Source: Malurus cyaneus samueli (lineage: Eukaryota > Chordata > Aves > Passeriformes > Maluridae). From it: a stretch of DNA of 64,000 bases. Location of the stretch: positions 3,731,060-3,795,059 of the forward strand of contig CM019219.1 in assembly GCA_009741485.1 (NCBI GenBank), given 5' to 3'. Shown here piece by piece: positions 29,901-42,800 of this stretch. The position numbers and the translations under genes were made by a program. Within the stretch, counting starts at the first letter, position 1; each line of letters begins with the position of its first letter. The notes beneath the pieces are model-generated. The model ran no database searches. It saw only the letters and a list, made by a program, of their open reading frames with translations, and was not told where the DNA came from.

Positions 29901-30187
29901 GTGAATTTATGAATTGTCTCTGAATACAGAAATTATTAGCATATTAAAATTTTTATGTCCAAAAAATAGCCGTGCAGTTATGCAAAATACGGGCATAAAT
30001 CTTTAGAATACTAATTGGCTTTTTGCTTTTGCAAAAATCTGACATTGTTCCACATTTGCTTTTAATTTGTTTGTTCCTCCATTCAAAATGTGCTGGATGG
30101 ACCACCAAGGCTGCAGCTGTCTGGCTATTCTCCACTCTGAGGCATCACTGATATATGTATATATTTCCCGCTCCTTCTTGCAAAGAT
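14961..30187. other. Long intergenic stretch, no gene recognised
   Basis: About 15 kb of AT-rich sequence with no exon I can name. A few blocks, for example around 16920-17060 with an octamer ATGCAAAT at about 16974, look like possible conserved non-coding sequence, but that cannot be judged from one genome. The bidirectional short open frames throughout are at background density. Mammalian synteny predicts TACC2 on the minus strand somewhere to the left of NSMCE4A, and non-coding first exons of it could be hidden here unseen. Confidence 0.5.
24750..24780. repeat. Inverted repeat, 12-bp stem with 6-base loop
   Basis: AGTTTTTTGTTAC is followed by the loop AGTACA and then GTAACAAAAACT. The arms pair over 12 bp with a single bulged T. 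Just upstream, AGTACAGTACTTAG repeats part of the loop. It could extrude as a hairpin or be a relic of a short inverted-repeat element. Confidence 0.7.
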
Positions 30188-30224
30188 TTATTTTATTTTA
30201 TTTTATTCTATTTTATTTTATTAC
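30188..30224. repeat. (TTTTA)n short microsatellite
   Basis: Seven imperfect TTTTA units with one TTCTA variant. Confidence 0.85.
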
Positions 30225-30293
30225 ATTGCTGTTTGATTGTAAGGGAAAAGTGGAAGATTTTCAGCATTTTGGTCTCCAGCAGCATGACTTACG

Positions 30294-30631
30294 TATGTTG
30301 TTGATGTAGTAACCTGATGTCAGTCTTTCACTTAATGAAACCTTCCAAGTCCTTAATAATAAAGAGTTTCTGGTGCCAATGAGGGTTTGATCCTGCCAGG
30401 ATTTTTTCCTTGACATCCCACCAAATTGGGCCCCAGTCTTTTTCATAGTTTTATTAATATTATTTCTTTCATATTCCTCTGAAAATACCTTCTTCGATTG
30501 GCACAATGTATCCTGTGATGTGATGGGCTGTAACCTAATCCACTCTGCTGAGGGAATATCTGGTGCCAGATTTTCACCCCCCACAGGATTATCTGTAAAT
30601 ACAGAAATAACAGCTGCTGCAAGAACCAAGT
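30294..30631 (-). other. Unidentified candidate exon or decayed element, minus strand
   Basis: Read on the minus strand, an acceptor-like TTTTGTTTTAG is followed by about 112 open codons and then a strong donor, ATAC|GTAAGT. The start of the translation is hydrophobic (VYLVLAAAVISVFTD), resembling a signal peptide, and the rest is a mixed, protein-like composition (for example GTRNSLLLRTWKVSLSERL). I recognise no family. A second acceptor-like site lies inside it at about 30592. A 14-bp word shared with the open frame at 31.8 kb suggests instead that both belong to an old duplicated or retroviral sequence. I cannot decide between the two. Confidence 0.3.
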
Positions 30632-31770
30632 ATACAAATTCACACTTCCATATTGCTAAAACAAAATTTTTACATTAGTTACACTCATTAAAAGAGTTTC
30701 CCCTCATCTGTGTTTGCTTGCAGAGCTGGCAGCTGAATGCCAAGTATCTCACATGTTTTATTTCTGATGTTTTCAATTTGTCCAGGCCCTGTTTCAGATC
30801 ATCAGGATTAACTTTTTACCAGGAACAGCCATCACTGAGCAACAAGTCCTGTGTTGACATTTTTTTAGACAACTAATTTCTTGCTTTATCTTTTCATCCT
30901 GAACAGTAGCATTTATTTTGGTGTATTCAACAGAAATGCAAAAGGTTTGTGCTTTAAAATCATAAGCAACGCTCCTAGTCAGTAACTAAACTGTCTCTTT
31001 TAAACATAAGTGTTTTTCCATTAGTGACTGAGAACATCTGCCAGCAAGTCAGGGATATTCACATCAGGAGACCAATTTCCAGAACTGGACAAATGATTAA
31101 ATTTGATAGTAAATGGAATAGTGGTAGATCCACGTTTTAAGGGCTCTAGATGAGATCACCCAGATGCACCATAAACCCCACCTGTAATTCACTATGCAGC
31201 ACCATAAAAAGACCACATTATTGCTTTGTATTTGATGACAATGAAGATTGTGTTTGGCTTGCTAAAATACAGTACCTGTATGATCAAATTATATACGAAG
31301 TGTACAACATTAGGAGTTCAAATTCAGTTGGAGATCCTCTGCTAAATGCCAGAAACTCCACATTTGGTAGAATGGTGAAATCTGTACACAGCGAAACTTG
31401 AAACTCTCCTAATAAATCTGAAATATTTATTTCAGGATCCTTCTATGTGCGTCTTCTGATTTCAATAAGAATAAGGTTATATGTATATTCATGGATGACA
31501 ACTGAATGAACATCAGACAAAAAACAGTCTTGGTGAGTAAAGACAACTGGCAAATCTTGCAGTCAATTGCATCTAGAATATTTCTTCACTTACCATTTTC
31601 ACAGTTGACAGTAAAAATTGACATAGATACATGATTATAGCCAGGAAAGCAGGGATCTGATCATCTGGATAAGCAGAACTCAAAATAAAAATGCAGGGCA
31701 ATATCTGGCAATATTGCAGAATGTTTAGTTCCTATTAAGCATAGTGAGATGACAGTAAAAATTTTAACTC

Positions 31771-31875
31771 ACATTTGCTAAGTCTGTATTTGCATCCTGA
31801 ATATTTTTTAACATGTGTTTGTGTACTGCAGGGTAAAATGGGCCCCAGTCTTGTTTGGATCCTCTCTTGAGCCTT
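31771..31875 (-). other. Second unidentified candidate exon, minus strand
   Basis: On the minus strand, an acceptor-like GCTGACACAG precedes about 34 open codons (including GSKQDWGPFYPAVHKHML) that end at the donor AAT|GTGAGT. Its 3' phase is 0, which does not obviously fit the candidate exon at 30.3-30.6 kb (that one needs phase 1 upstream) without an intervening exon. Possible frames between 31.25 and 31.42 kb are open for only about 40 codons. Treat it as a weak candidate only. Confidence 0.2.
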
Positions 31876-32262
31876 TCTGTGTCAGCATCCAAAAGCAAAT
31901 TACTCATATTGAATTTGCAATGCAAATTTGACAGAAGTCTACTAGTCACACGAAGAATAGAGAATTGTTCAAGAGTTCAAATACTATTCATTAATGTTCT
32001 ACTGAAGTATTACATATTTTAAATATGCATTTTGAATGATAGCTTGTGCATAGTTGCAGTCTGAAGTCCAGCTGAAGTACTGGTTTGGGAAAGCCAAAGT
32101 AGATCCATGTCTATATACTGAATCAAACTGATCTATGAAGATGTTTCAGAAAATACTCCCAAAAATACCTTAGAAAACCACCACAATAATTAGAACAACA
32201 CTAAAATATTAATCAATAATGAATGGCTAAGTATTATGATTTATATTTTGCACAATTCATTT

Positions 32263-32884
32263 GAATCCTCCGTCTTGAGAACAGTGTGATGAACAGCACC
32301 AGGGAAGGGATCGTCCCCCTGTATTCTGCATTGGTGAGGCCATTATCTTGAGTGGTGCATTCAGTTTTGGGCTCTTCACTATAAAAAGGACATTGAAGTG
32401 CTGGAGAGTTTCCAGAGAACTCTTATGAGGGATGGCTGATAGAGATGGAGGTTTTTAGTCTCAAGCAAAGGATGCCCAGGTGGGATCTCATCGCTGTGTG
32501 CAAATCCCTGACTTGGAGGAGGGCGCGGTGAGGTGGGACTGGTCTCTGCTGTGCCTGAAGTGAGAAGATCAGAGGAAGTGACTTTAAGCTCAGATAGGAG
32601 ACATTCAGATTAGGTATCAGAATTTTTTCTTTTTTTTCACTGTTTAGGTGCTCAGGCATTTGGAATAGGTTGCCCAGGGATGTGGTGGAGTCACCATCCC
32701 TGGAGATGTTCAGGAGGAGCTGGGTAATGTGCTTTGTGGTTTAGGGTTTACAGTGGCAGTGCTGGCTGGACATTGCACTGGATGATCTTGAAGGTCTCAT
32801 CCAACCCTGATGATTCCACGATTCCAACTAGATGGTCTTTATGGTCCCTTCCAACCCAACCCCTTCTACGGCTCTATGATTTAT
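32263..32884 (+). mobile_element. CR1 LINE fragment, sense, with duplicated 3' tail
   Basis: The sequence follows the 3' part of the avian CR1 consensus: a 'cattcagttttgggctcttcac' region, 'gagagtttccagag', 'ggatctcatcgctgtg', 'ggaataggttgcccagggatgtggtggagtc', then the terminal 'ggatgatcttgaaggtc'. It is 5'-truncated and well diverged. The terminal 55-60 bp occur twice head to tail (about 32773-32826 and 32827-32884), which suggests one CR1 copy landed next to or inside the tail of another. It ends roughly 100 bp before the NSMCE4A CpG island. Confidence 0.85.
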
Positions 32885-33019
32885 TCCACTTGCCAGAGCA
32901 CAGATCCCTGCTCAGTGACTAACGCAGCCATTTCCACGGACATATCCACGTATTAGAGGCGCCGTGGGGACAGCGCAGCGTCCCTTTATCTCTCATTTCC
33001 CCGCTTTCCCCTCAGATGT

Positions 33020-33860
33020 TGGATTTCTCCGCCTCTCCCCTCACGTTCCGCGGGTCTCCGCGCCCACAGCGCCCTCGGGCGGCGGCGGCGGCCCCGGGCC
33101 CACCGGAGCGGCGGAGCGGCGCGGCGGCCCCGCCCGCACCGGCTCCGCCCCGCCCGCCGCCGCTCACCGCGCTCGGCCCCGGGGCAGCGGCCCGCGGCGC
33201 GGCTCGGAACGGCCTGCGAGGAACTGAGTAAATGTTAAAGGAACGTTGAGAGCTCCGTAACCACCTCCGCAACGGATCAGAAGGGCCCGGCCGGTTTGCC
33301 GAGGAACAGACCGCGCAGGCTTGCAGGACCGAGGCGGAAAACAGCACCAACATGGAAGATCACGATCGGAGCGCGGCGGCTCAGCGATCACCGGCGGTGC
33401 CTGAAGACAAGGTCCTTTGAGGCGAACTGCGCAGGCTCGACTCGGCGCGTGTATCCCGGGCAGACCGGCACACACGTGAGCCGGAGCCAGCCCGGCGGCT
33501 CCGGGTGACAGCTGCCGCGGCCGCGCTCCCGCCATGTCGCAGACCAGCGACAGCGGCGAGTCCTCGCCGGCCTCTCGGGGCCGCCGCTCGCGCTCGCCGC
33601 GCGCCCAGGAGGACGGGGGGGACACGGCGGGCGACAGGCTCCGGCAGCTCAGCATCAACGAGGGCGAGGACCGGGACCGGGACCACAACAGGATGATTCG
33701 GATACAGTACCGGAAGCTCATCTCCACCGTGCAGCGTAAGGAGGCGGCGCGGGAAGCTCTGCGGATACGGATGGGGAGTCCGGGCTGGCGGCCGGGGCCC
33801 TCCGGGGCTGGCGGCGGCTCCTGGCGTGCGGGGAACTGTTGGGAGCGTTCCCGGGAGCTC
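33020..33860 (+). promoter_or_regulatory. CpG-island promoter and 5' region of NSMCE4A
   Basis: Dense CpG sequence rises sharply from AT-rich flanks and spans the first coding exon. It holds GC boxes (CCGCCCCGCCCGCC near 33145-33165) and two similar GCGCAGGCT words near 33313 and 33430 that resemble half of an NRF-1 site. There is no TATA box, as is usual for a housekeeping gene. The transcription start cannot be placed from sequence alone. The start codon at 33534 is preceded by CCGCC, a good Kozak context. Confidence 0.75.
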
Positions 33861-36800
33861 CGGGTTCCTTGGGCTGCCGATCCTTTGGGTCGAATATGAA
33901 ATTCGAGTCTCAGGAAGAGTGGAATCGCAGAATCATGTGTTGGTTGGAAGGGGCCTTTCAGGTATTTTCGTTCCAACTGCCTGCCATGGGCAGGGGCACC
34001 TTCCACTATCACAGCGTGCTCCGAGCTCCGTCCAGCCTGACCTTGGACACTTCCAGGGATGGGGCAGCCACCCTGTGCCAAGGCCTCCCCAGCCTCACAG
34101 TAAAGCATTTCTTCCTGATGCCTAAACCTGGTCTCCTTTAGTGTGAGGCCATTCCCTCTTGTCCTGTGAGAAGTCCTTCTGCATCCCCAGGGACAGCGAG
34201 GTTATGAGGGATTTAGCTGCACTAACCCACACATGGTGCTTACACTGTCGAGTTTAGACCTAGAGATGCACTGAAATCCTTGAATTTTGCTTTCATGGTG
34301 TCTGAGTTTTAGTTTGAAACTGCACGTACCATTATGTGCCTGGACCAGAAAGTTATTCTTGGGTTTTCCAAAAAATGCTGTGCGGTCTTTAGCATCTCTG
34401 TAGACAGGTTTGTGAGTCCTTCTGTATGTGTTTGGATTGTTCTGTTTTCCTCACAAAAAATGGTGCAGTGCTTGTGTGAGTAGCACTGCCAAGTTCAGCA
34501 ACACATGGGTATAGTTGTTTTCTGAATACTTGATAAACACGTGTAGTTATTTCACAAGATGCTACAATGTAGTTTATGTGTGATCCAGCCTGTTTACAGA
34601 ATTGACCAAGCACATAGTTTCAGGGGCTGGTTTGTTTCTGTCATGGAAATGTCACTAATTTCCCCAGCTCGAGCAAGTTTCACCCGTGAGGGTAACTGAT
34701 GAATGATCTCTCCTTGCCCTTGTCTAGACCCATGAGCTTTTTGTTTTGTTTTTTTCTCCTGGTCCAGCTGAGGATGATGAAGCTTTGATGGGCACCTGCC
34801 CCCAATCAGAGTCAAACAAGCTCAGCGTTTCACAGTGCTTCTTGCATTTAAATAGTTCAGGATTTCTTTTGTGTCTTTTCCCATAGAAAATCGAGAAGCT
34901 ATGTTGAATTCGAAAAGCAACAAACTGACAGAAGCTTTGGAAGAAGCCAATAGACTTTTTGATGGAGGTAAAACAAATTTTGTTGGAGGTAAAAAACGCT
35001 GTCTTCAATTTATGTGTTTGACTAAGCCTGAGGTGATGATACCTCACAAACAAAAGAGGGCAAGAGTAAAGTTGAGGTCCAAGGACTTAATCAGAATTTT
35101 TATATAACTTGAAAGAGATATGTTGAGTTGAAGATTGGTTGAATAAGTTTGTGAGAAAATAAATGTCGTTACAGTTTATTTGCTCTTAAAAATACATTTG
35201 CTTTATTTTGATTCACTGGAACAATATAAGTAGAACACATAAAAGATATCAGTATAGAGGGGTTCATTTCACTTGGAGAAGTGGAAGACATGTTGATAAA
35301 AAATACATTTGTTCTTCAAAATCATGTGTTACTTTCTCATGGTTTGTTAGTGTAATCCTTTCCTTGTTTTTTAAATGCAAATATTACAAGGATTATGCAA
35401 GTGTGTTAGAGGTCATTGTAGTAAAACCATTTCCAAAGTGCTAAAGCCAGGATAGCCCCTGTGCTGAATTTTATTATTATTTTTATGACAATTTCATATT
35501 AATTACTATAAAATCTTTTCTGTAACAGTTTCCCGTGCACGAGAGGCTGCACTGGATGCCCAGTTTCTTGTTCTGGCAAGCAGTATAGGAAAGGAGAAAG
35601 CCAATGAGTTACAGTTGGAGATGTCAGCATTTGATTCAGCTGCGTTTGCAGAGGACTTGGTAAGTTCTCGGCTCTGAATTTGCCATCAGTTTTACTGGAG
35701 ATTTGCCCTGACTGTTACTGAACCATAAGGCCTCAGATTGTCATGGTAGTTCTGATGGAATTTAATGCTCTTCCTCTGAATTTCTTTCTGGTTAACATTG
35801 TTAATTATCTTAAACTATGTATTAATCATTTGCAGTAGGGGAAAATCTAACTTAAAATGCAGACACCTCTCCCCCATTATTGCACTGGTGCTCTTTCATC
35901 ACAGTTCAGTCAGTTCATGCTCTCAAGGTCTCCTGCACTTTTTTTTAGTTACTCTTCTGTAGTTTCTCAGTAGAAAAGTAGTTTCTTTATCCAGTCCATT
36001 GGTTTCTATGTTTTTGGATAGAGCTGTTGAGATGCTGTGTCACTGACATGAAATGGAACATTGGATCACCTGAATGCTTTCAGACTGGACAGTTTGTCTC
36101 TTTGTGCAGTGACTGGGCAGAAGAGTTTGTTCAGAACAGCTTTTAGGCAGGCTGCTGATGTTTTTTTCTCCTTGAAAATACTCTCTTATGTTACAGATGA
36201 TCAACGAGGAGTTTTGAGTGTTTGCTTGAGTCTAGAGCTCTACAATCTGAAAAAAGATAAAGTTCAATTTAAAGTTTTTCCTGAATTAGTCTGGACTGGT
36301 AGATATAGGGATAGGCCAGATAAATTGTTCTATGGTATTTGAGGGGCTGGGCTTCCTGGGAGTGTGGTGGTCAGAAACGGTGAGACTTCTGAGCTCTGTA
36401 GTGCAATATGAGTAATGTTTTGCTACTTCATACATCATTGAAAATGTGCTGGAATTTAAGCAGTTTTACTTAGCTATGATTTTTTTTTATTGCTTGCTGA
36501 ACACAAGTGTGAACTTGAGTATTTATCTGTTTTCACAGTATCTTCAGGAAAGTCAAAGTTCTTAGGTAGCTGTATTAAATACTGAATCTATCAGGCAAAC
36601 ACCACGATGCAGCGTTTCACCATGAATGTATCTACTGGTTTGCCTCAAAGTGAATTTTTACTGCAACTTATTTTCTTTTGTAGCTAACCTTCATGGGTAT
36701 AAATCGCACAGAAGTAGAAGAAACTGATGATCCTGAGGACATTCCAGGCGGGTTTTTACCTAGCGATGCCTGGCAGACAGTGGGACAAGAAGCACTCAAG

Positions 36801-39800
36801 TACTTAAGAAGAGCACCTACTTTTCACTACATGTAAGTTTCTTCATGGAAATAGTATGAACTGTAGCACAAGATAATGGCTGTAATAGATTCTTACCTTT
36901 GATGCCCTGGGCTTGAATTGAGTGTAATCTGAGGTCACAGCAGAGTGTTGACAAGGACTGTGTGGTCCCTGTTCTTCTGGTACAATGAACTCCTCTGTAG
37001 CATTCCACCGCGAGGAACTGCAAGGAGTTCTTTTGAAATTAGACGGTCAGGAACGAAATTAAGGCAACCGAGGCAAACTTTGTATCTGATAACCAATTAT
37101 TGGTAAAGGAAAACGAGAAGAGAGAAGTAATTGCCCCACAACAGGGGGTTGGAAAAGACAGAAAATGACAAAGGAAAAGGAAAAGGGACGGGAGAGAGAG
37201 GGGAGACAGAGGGAGAAAGCGGGCGTTACCACCAGCAGGAGCGGGGAGGTGCCGTCGACATCCACGGGGCGGGGATGTGCTGGGTGCCGGCTGGGAGGGT
37301 GTACAGCTGGCGAGAGGCGCGGCTCCGCAGGCACCGCTCCCGCCGATACCGGCTGCCGGACACGCGGTGAGTGGCACTCGGGCACTCGGTCCGGGATCCT
37401 GGACAGAGCCGCGGCGGCGATCACAGCCGTGGGTCAGGTCGGAGTGGGGTGGCTCGGGCAGGCGTTGAGCAGGGACACGCAGGGAGGCAGGACAGGCGGC
37501 GGCTGGGGCAGGCGAAGGAGTGGGGCGAGGCAGATGCTGCAGTCGAGGCTTGGAGGGCAGCTGGCGTTCCTGCCAGGCACCCAGTGGGAGGGAAGGCTGA
37601 TGTGCAGGGGTGAAGGAGAGCTAGCGAGGGCAGAAGAGCTAAAAGGCAGAGCCAGGGCAAAAAGCAGGCTAGGGCCAGGGCAAGTGGGCCCAGTAGGCGA
37701 GCACTGTGAGTTAGCTCAAAAGCAAAAAGCACAGTTAAAGCCCCCAAACCAACGTCAAAAAGCAAGTGTCTGAGAAACCCCAGCCCAAAGCTCACCAAGG
37801 TGGAAAAGCAAGTCAGTAAAAGTCCCAGCCCCCAAAGTTCCAACCAGAAGCTAGTGGTAAAAGCACAAAACCCCCCAGCCAAGAAGCCAGTGGTGCAGTT
37901 ACTTTCTATGGCACCTGGCTCCTCCCAAAGTGTGCCTGCTGGCAGGAGACAATTGGTCCAGTGGAACCTTCCTGTGCAGTCCATTGGTGGAGACCTTTCA
38001 CCATCCCATTGCTGAAGCGTCTCTGGGGGGTGCAGTGTCTCCTGCTGACTGCCTGTGCCATTTGAGACATTGCCAAGTGAAGTCACCCCAGAGACAAGGC
38101 TTTGCCCATCTCCTGGCTGTCTCCTGCAAGCCTCATGTGTGCACCCCTTCCCCCACATGCCCTTGACAATCAGTGTTGAGACAAATGAAAGCTAAATTGG
38201 CCAGTCCTCTCAGACTGTATTTTAAAAACTTGTGGCAGACCTGAACTTAGAGAAACTCAGCAATAGATGAAAAAGAGATATATAGTGTATTCCGAGAGTT
38301 TTCAGGCAGAAGTGATTGCAGTAAATTCAGATGAGGATATTGGAGGATATGAGCTGTATATTCTGTTTAATTTCTTAATTAGTTTTAAGATAAGTAGATT
38401 TGAAGTTTTCAGTCTAAAAAGAAAGTTGGAATAATTTAATACATTTTTCTGCATGTATTGATATTGGGAGCAACTTTTGTGGCTGGTTCTTCGCAGAAAT
38501 CTCTAAATGTGGTGAAGCTTTATTTTCAGTTATTGGTCATCACTTTGTACTTCCTTCAGGAGATCCAATTCACAGTGTAAAGATTCCTAAGCATACAGTG
38601 TAAACCAGATTTACATGTATGTCTTCTTTGTATTTTGGTTAGGATGGGATCTTTCAAGTCTGAGCCTCCTGTACCAAAGCAACGGATTGAGAGGCAGAAA
38701 AAAGCCAGCAGAGGAAAAGCAGAACGGGCAATGCCTGCTCAGGTTTGTAAAGTGTTACCTTTATTAACCATTTGTTCTGGCACAGTTATTACAAGTGACT
38801 TCTAAATATTTCAGTTTGTGTTGTTTTGGAGTTTGTAATTATGAACTGTAGTATTTGTGATGTCCGACCCTTAAGGGGAAGGGAGCATCCAAGATCTACA
38901 GAAGCTTGTGCTGTGCTGTGCTTATCTCCAGGAGCCAGAACAAAGACATTTGCCACAGAAGAGTTCTGCTCTACCTTCATACAGCTCTTTCTCCTGTTCT
39001 TTCACAGTGTGTGATTACCAGCACTCCTTAGTTGGTATTGCCAACAATCCTTGATTGGCTCCTCAGCCAGTGGAAACACATTAGCCCCTTTTCTCATGAG
39101 TTTCTGTTAAAAGATTCAGACTTCATTATTAGGCTTCTTGGTTTGTTTTGTGTGAACAGCAGTATTTCACTGAGTTGAAGGAAATAGAATTTACAGACCA
39201 ACTGCATGTTCAGAAATAGGGTTCACAAGCTCGTTTTTCAAGTTGTAATGAGCTTACTTGTTCTGATGTCTGTTGCTTTGAAAGGGAACAAAAAAAGAAA
39301 CTTCTTATATTAGTGTGGTTTCCACTTTTTTTAAAAAAGTGTCTGACAGGGTGTGGCATTTGCAATGAAATGTGGTTAATGGCAGCAAACTAATTAGCTC
39401 TCACATAACTACTGTTTTTTCTGCTGTTTCCTTATTCTTTGTAATACGCTGGCAGAAAGGCAAAAGTCTGGGAATACTGAGAGGCTTTTGAAACATTGCA
39501 AACATAAACCATGTTGTTACAAGGAAGCTCAGGCTGTCATAATGCCAAGATACAGAGGCAAGTGGTTGTCTTTTGAAAGGCAGCCTTCTCAATCCATATA
39601 GTGATAGAAAGGATTTGTTAGTCTGTACTGGGAAGAAGAGGAGCTGGAGGGTTTATGAGGTGCTTGTAAATGATCACCTTCATTAAACTTACAGATTGTA
39701 GCACTATGTAACCCAGTTCCACAGAGCTGTTGAAAAGTAAGTGTGCACCTGTATGTGGGCTCAAAATATACAAGCTGGGCCTTTTCCATTTGATATTGTT

Positions 39801-42800
39801 AAATGGAAATGAAACCCTAAAACTCTTCAAATTTGTCACGTTTGCATAAGAGTGTTTATAATGTTGCATGTAGGGAGAAAAATTCAACTTTTGTGTTATG
39901 TGTTCAAAAAAGGTACTTTGCATATTCTGGTAATTGGTCAACAGTTACTTGAAGTTGATCTTTGTTTCTTTTTCCCAGTTAAAAAAAATGGAGTCATCTC
40001 ATCAGGAAGCTACAGAAAAAGAAGTGGAGAGGGTCTTGAGAATATTGCAAACTCATTTTGAAAATGATCGTAAGTATGATTAAATTAAGTATTAACTGGA
40101 GAAAATCAATATTCTCTGTCTTCTATTGTTGGGAGTGGTAAAACTGCAGAGGCGAAATGAGGTGAAGTCTGCAAGTAGAAATCTTTGATGAAGCACATAT
40201 ACCATCTGTGTATTTTTTATGGATGATGATCAGCTGTTGTTTGACTGCAAAGCAAATGTAAATTCTCTCCCCAGATTGATGCCTGTCATTTTTAGAAGGC
40301 AGTCAAATAATCACTGTATATGGATCTGTGGGGGGGAAAGATGAAAGAAAATAATTTACTTTATAGAACTATTAGTTTTTGCAGGCAATTGGGAATTCAG
40401 CATTGTAACTAAATTGACAAACATCCTTTTAGCTTTTGACAGGTGTACTTGCTCTTTTAAGTTTGTGTTTACATTAGCTCTGTGTGTACCACCTGTTTGT
40501 TTGTTTAACAAAGCCATTTTTGCATCCCCAGCTAATACACCTATTTCCTTCTTTGATCTTGTGATTGATCCAAACTCTTTTGCACACACCATGGAAAACA
40601 TATTTCATGTGTCCTTCCTTATCAAGGTAAGGCATAACCTGTTCTTGAAATACCACTTTAGATACTAGGATTACCTAGAAATACTGACGTGTTGTATTTC
40701 TGGCTTCAATATCGAAGAATTAAAATTTAATTATGAGGAATATTAAGTTACTTACTGCAAACAGTCTGTGATATTTTGGTACTCGAATAAAAAAGAAAAC
40801 AGTTGACGGACTTACTTTTTTTGTACTGCAATCAATTTACCAACAAAACATTAGTGATACTTTTGCAGTCAATATGCTTTTCAAAAAATATTCTGCCTCA
40901 TATTTTAGATATAAAGAGTAGTCATAGAGTTCAGAAGAGTTACTGAGGCTGTAGAAAACAAGAGCAATTTATTCTTTTTGAATCCATGGATTTGCACTTT
41001 GAACTATGCTTAGTTTGTCTAATAAATAAAATTAATTTTAGAAAAGACAGAAACTGACAAGGATATTTTGACAAACTGAGGTTTTATATTTAATAGAAAT
41101 ATTACTATGAAGGGTTAGCTCAAGTGTATTTAGAGAATAACAATGATTTTAATAAAGCAAAACTTTTATAATCTAACAGTTACCCACTGTTCTTTATGGG
41201 CTGCCTTCTTTGGCAGAAGTGCTGTATTAAAATAGAATTTAAAATAAATTTTTTCTTACATGGTATGCCAATGAAGGTTCTTTATCAATATATGTACCAG
41301 TTCATAATTATGTAATAAGTAAAAATATGACATTTCAGTGCATTATCCTAACTGGAAAGCTCTAAGTTATGAAACTTTAAATCCCACTGTTGTTTAGGAT
41401 GGTCTTGCAAAAATAAAGCTGGATGAAGATGGATTGCCAATAATAGGTAAAATCTAGCTTTAAAATACTCTGGTATTTGTTACAACATTACATATTATGT
41501 GTTCACGAAGTTTTAGGTGTAGTTTTATCTGGGGATATGCAGTGAATGAAGTTGAAGGAATGAAGAGATTTGTAAGCAGCTGAAAGGATTGAGTCTTTTC
41601 AAGTATCAATATATGGAAAAAAGACCTTATTATGCTGATGGATACATATTAATTCTATTAATAGAAACCAAAGGCTGCCTTTCCTTTTAAGCTGCATTTT
41701 TGCTAATAAGCGTGTGAACATTGTTAGACTTCGCTGAAAGAAGGTATTTTTGTGTGTAAGAACTCTCTTGTCTCAGAGTTGGAAACTGCTGCAGGTTCAA
41801 TACAGTTGGAAAGGAAATGCTATCCTACATAGGAGGTTGGCTTTCATTCCCATGGGATATCAATAGGGTTAGGATGTTGGGGGGATTTTATAAGAAATTA
41901 CTTAGGTCCTTCTAGGACTCTGAAAAATGTTAATTCCTAACTTTTTAGGAGGTGAGACTAAGGAAATAAGCAGTGCATGGTACAGGCTGTTGATAGAGAC
42001 TGACTGAGTGGGACATGTAGAATTGATTTTTATGGAGCTTTTGTGTTCCTGGTGGAAACTGACTTTGCAAGTGTAAATTTTGAAAATACTGTGTTGTGAT
42101 CAGAGCCGACAAAACCGACCAGGGGAGGGGAGGAGGACAACAGAACTGGAGCACGGAACCAGGTCATCGTAACTCTGGACCAGAAAGAATGGAAGGTACC
42201 ATGGGGAGCACTTTGAATCCTCTCTTTTTCTTAAGCTTCTGGGTTCTGTGCTGTTACCTGCTCTGTGGAGAGTGGGTTTTCCTGGGTGCAGTAACACTGC
42301 CTTTGGCCTTATGGAAGCCAGTACAGTCACAAATCTGAGGGGTGTTTGTAGCTGCAAGAAAACAGAATCAGGATAGCCATTCCATCTTTGATTCTTGAGG
42401 CCTGGTCAGTTTAAGTGCATTCGAGCTGCACACTGACTTGCCTTTACTGTTATACACAAAGCCTGGGTAAATACGCTCTCTTGTTTCTTTCCTTACATAC
42501 AATACTTGTTTATGGAGGGGAAGTTCTTTGTGCAGTTTCCTCATGGTTTGTAATGAGTCCTAGACAAAAAGTAGTTTTGAGCCCACATCTATCTCCTCTC
42601 CTTTGTCCCTCACTCAGACTATGCAAGAGAAATGTAGTAATTTGAAATAGTGCTTTAGTATCAGAAACTTTATAGCTTGCTTGGTGGTAATTAAATTGAA
42701 ATAGTTCAGCTCTGACAACTGACACCTGCTGTCATCTCTAACCAGGAAATCATAGAAATATTTCAGATAACAGAAGCCATGATTACTCCTCTTTCTCAGA

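Noticed and set aside
1..32000. Search for TACC2 exons expected by synteny on the minus strand
   Set aside because: No TACC-domain or other recognisable TACC2 sequence seen. Any non-coding first exon would be invisible by eye.
33164..34108. 314-codon minus-strand open frame
   Set aside because: It lies antisense to NSMCE4A exon 1 across a CpG island and a CR1 fragment. High GC removes stops, and the translation is Arg/Pro/Ala low-complexity with no family signal.
34769..34815. ATGATGA box-C-like word in NSMCE4A intron 1
   Set aside because: No matching box D (CUGA) with pairing ends at snoRNA spacing.
37421..38158. 245-codon minus-strand open frame and 202-codon plus-strand frame (37165-37773)
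   Set aside because: Both lie in the GC-rich repeat block, overlap each other on opposite strands and have low-complexity translations. There is no domain and no splice context.
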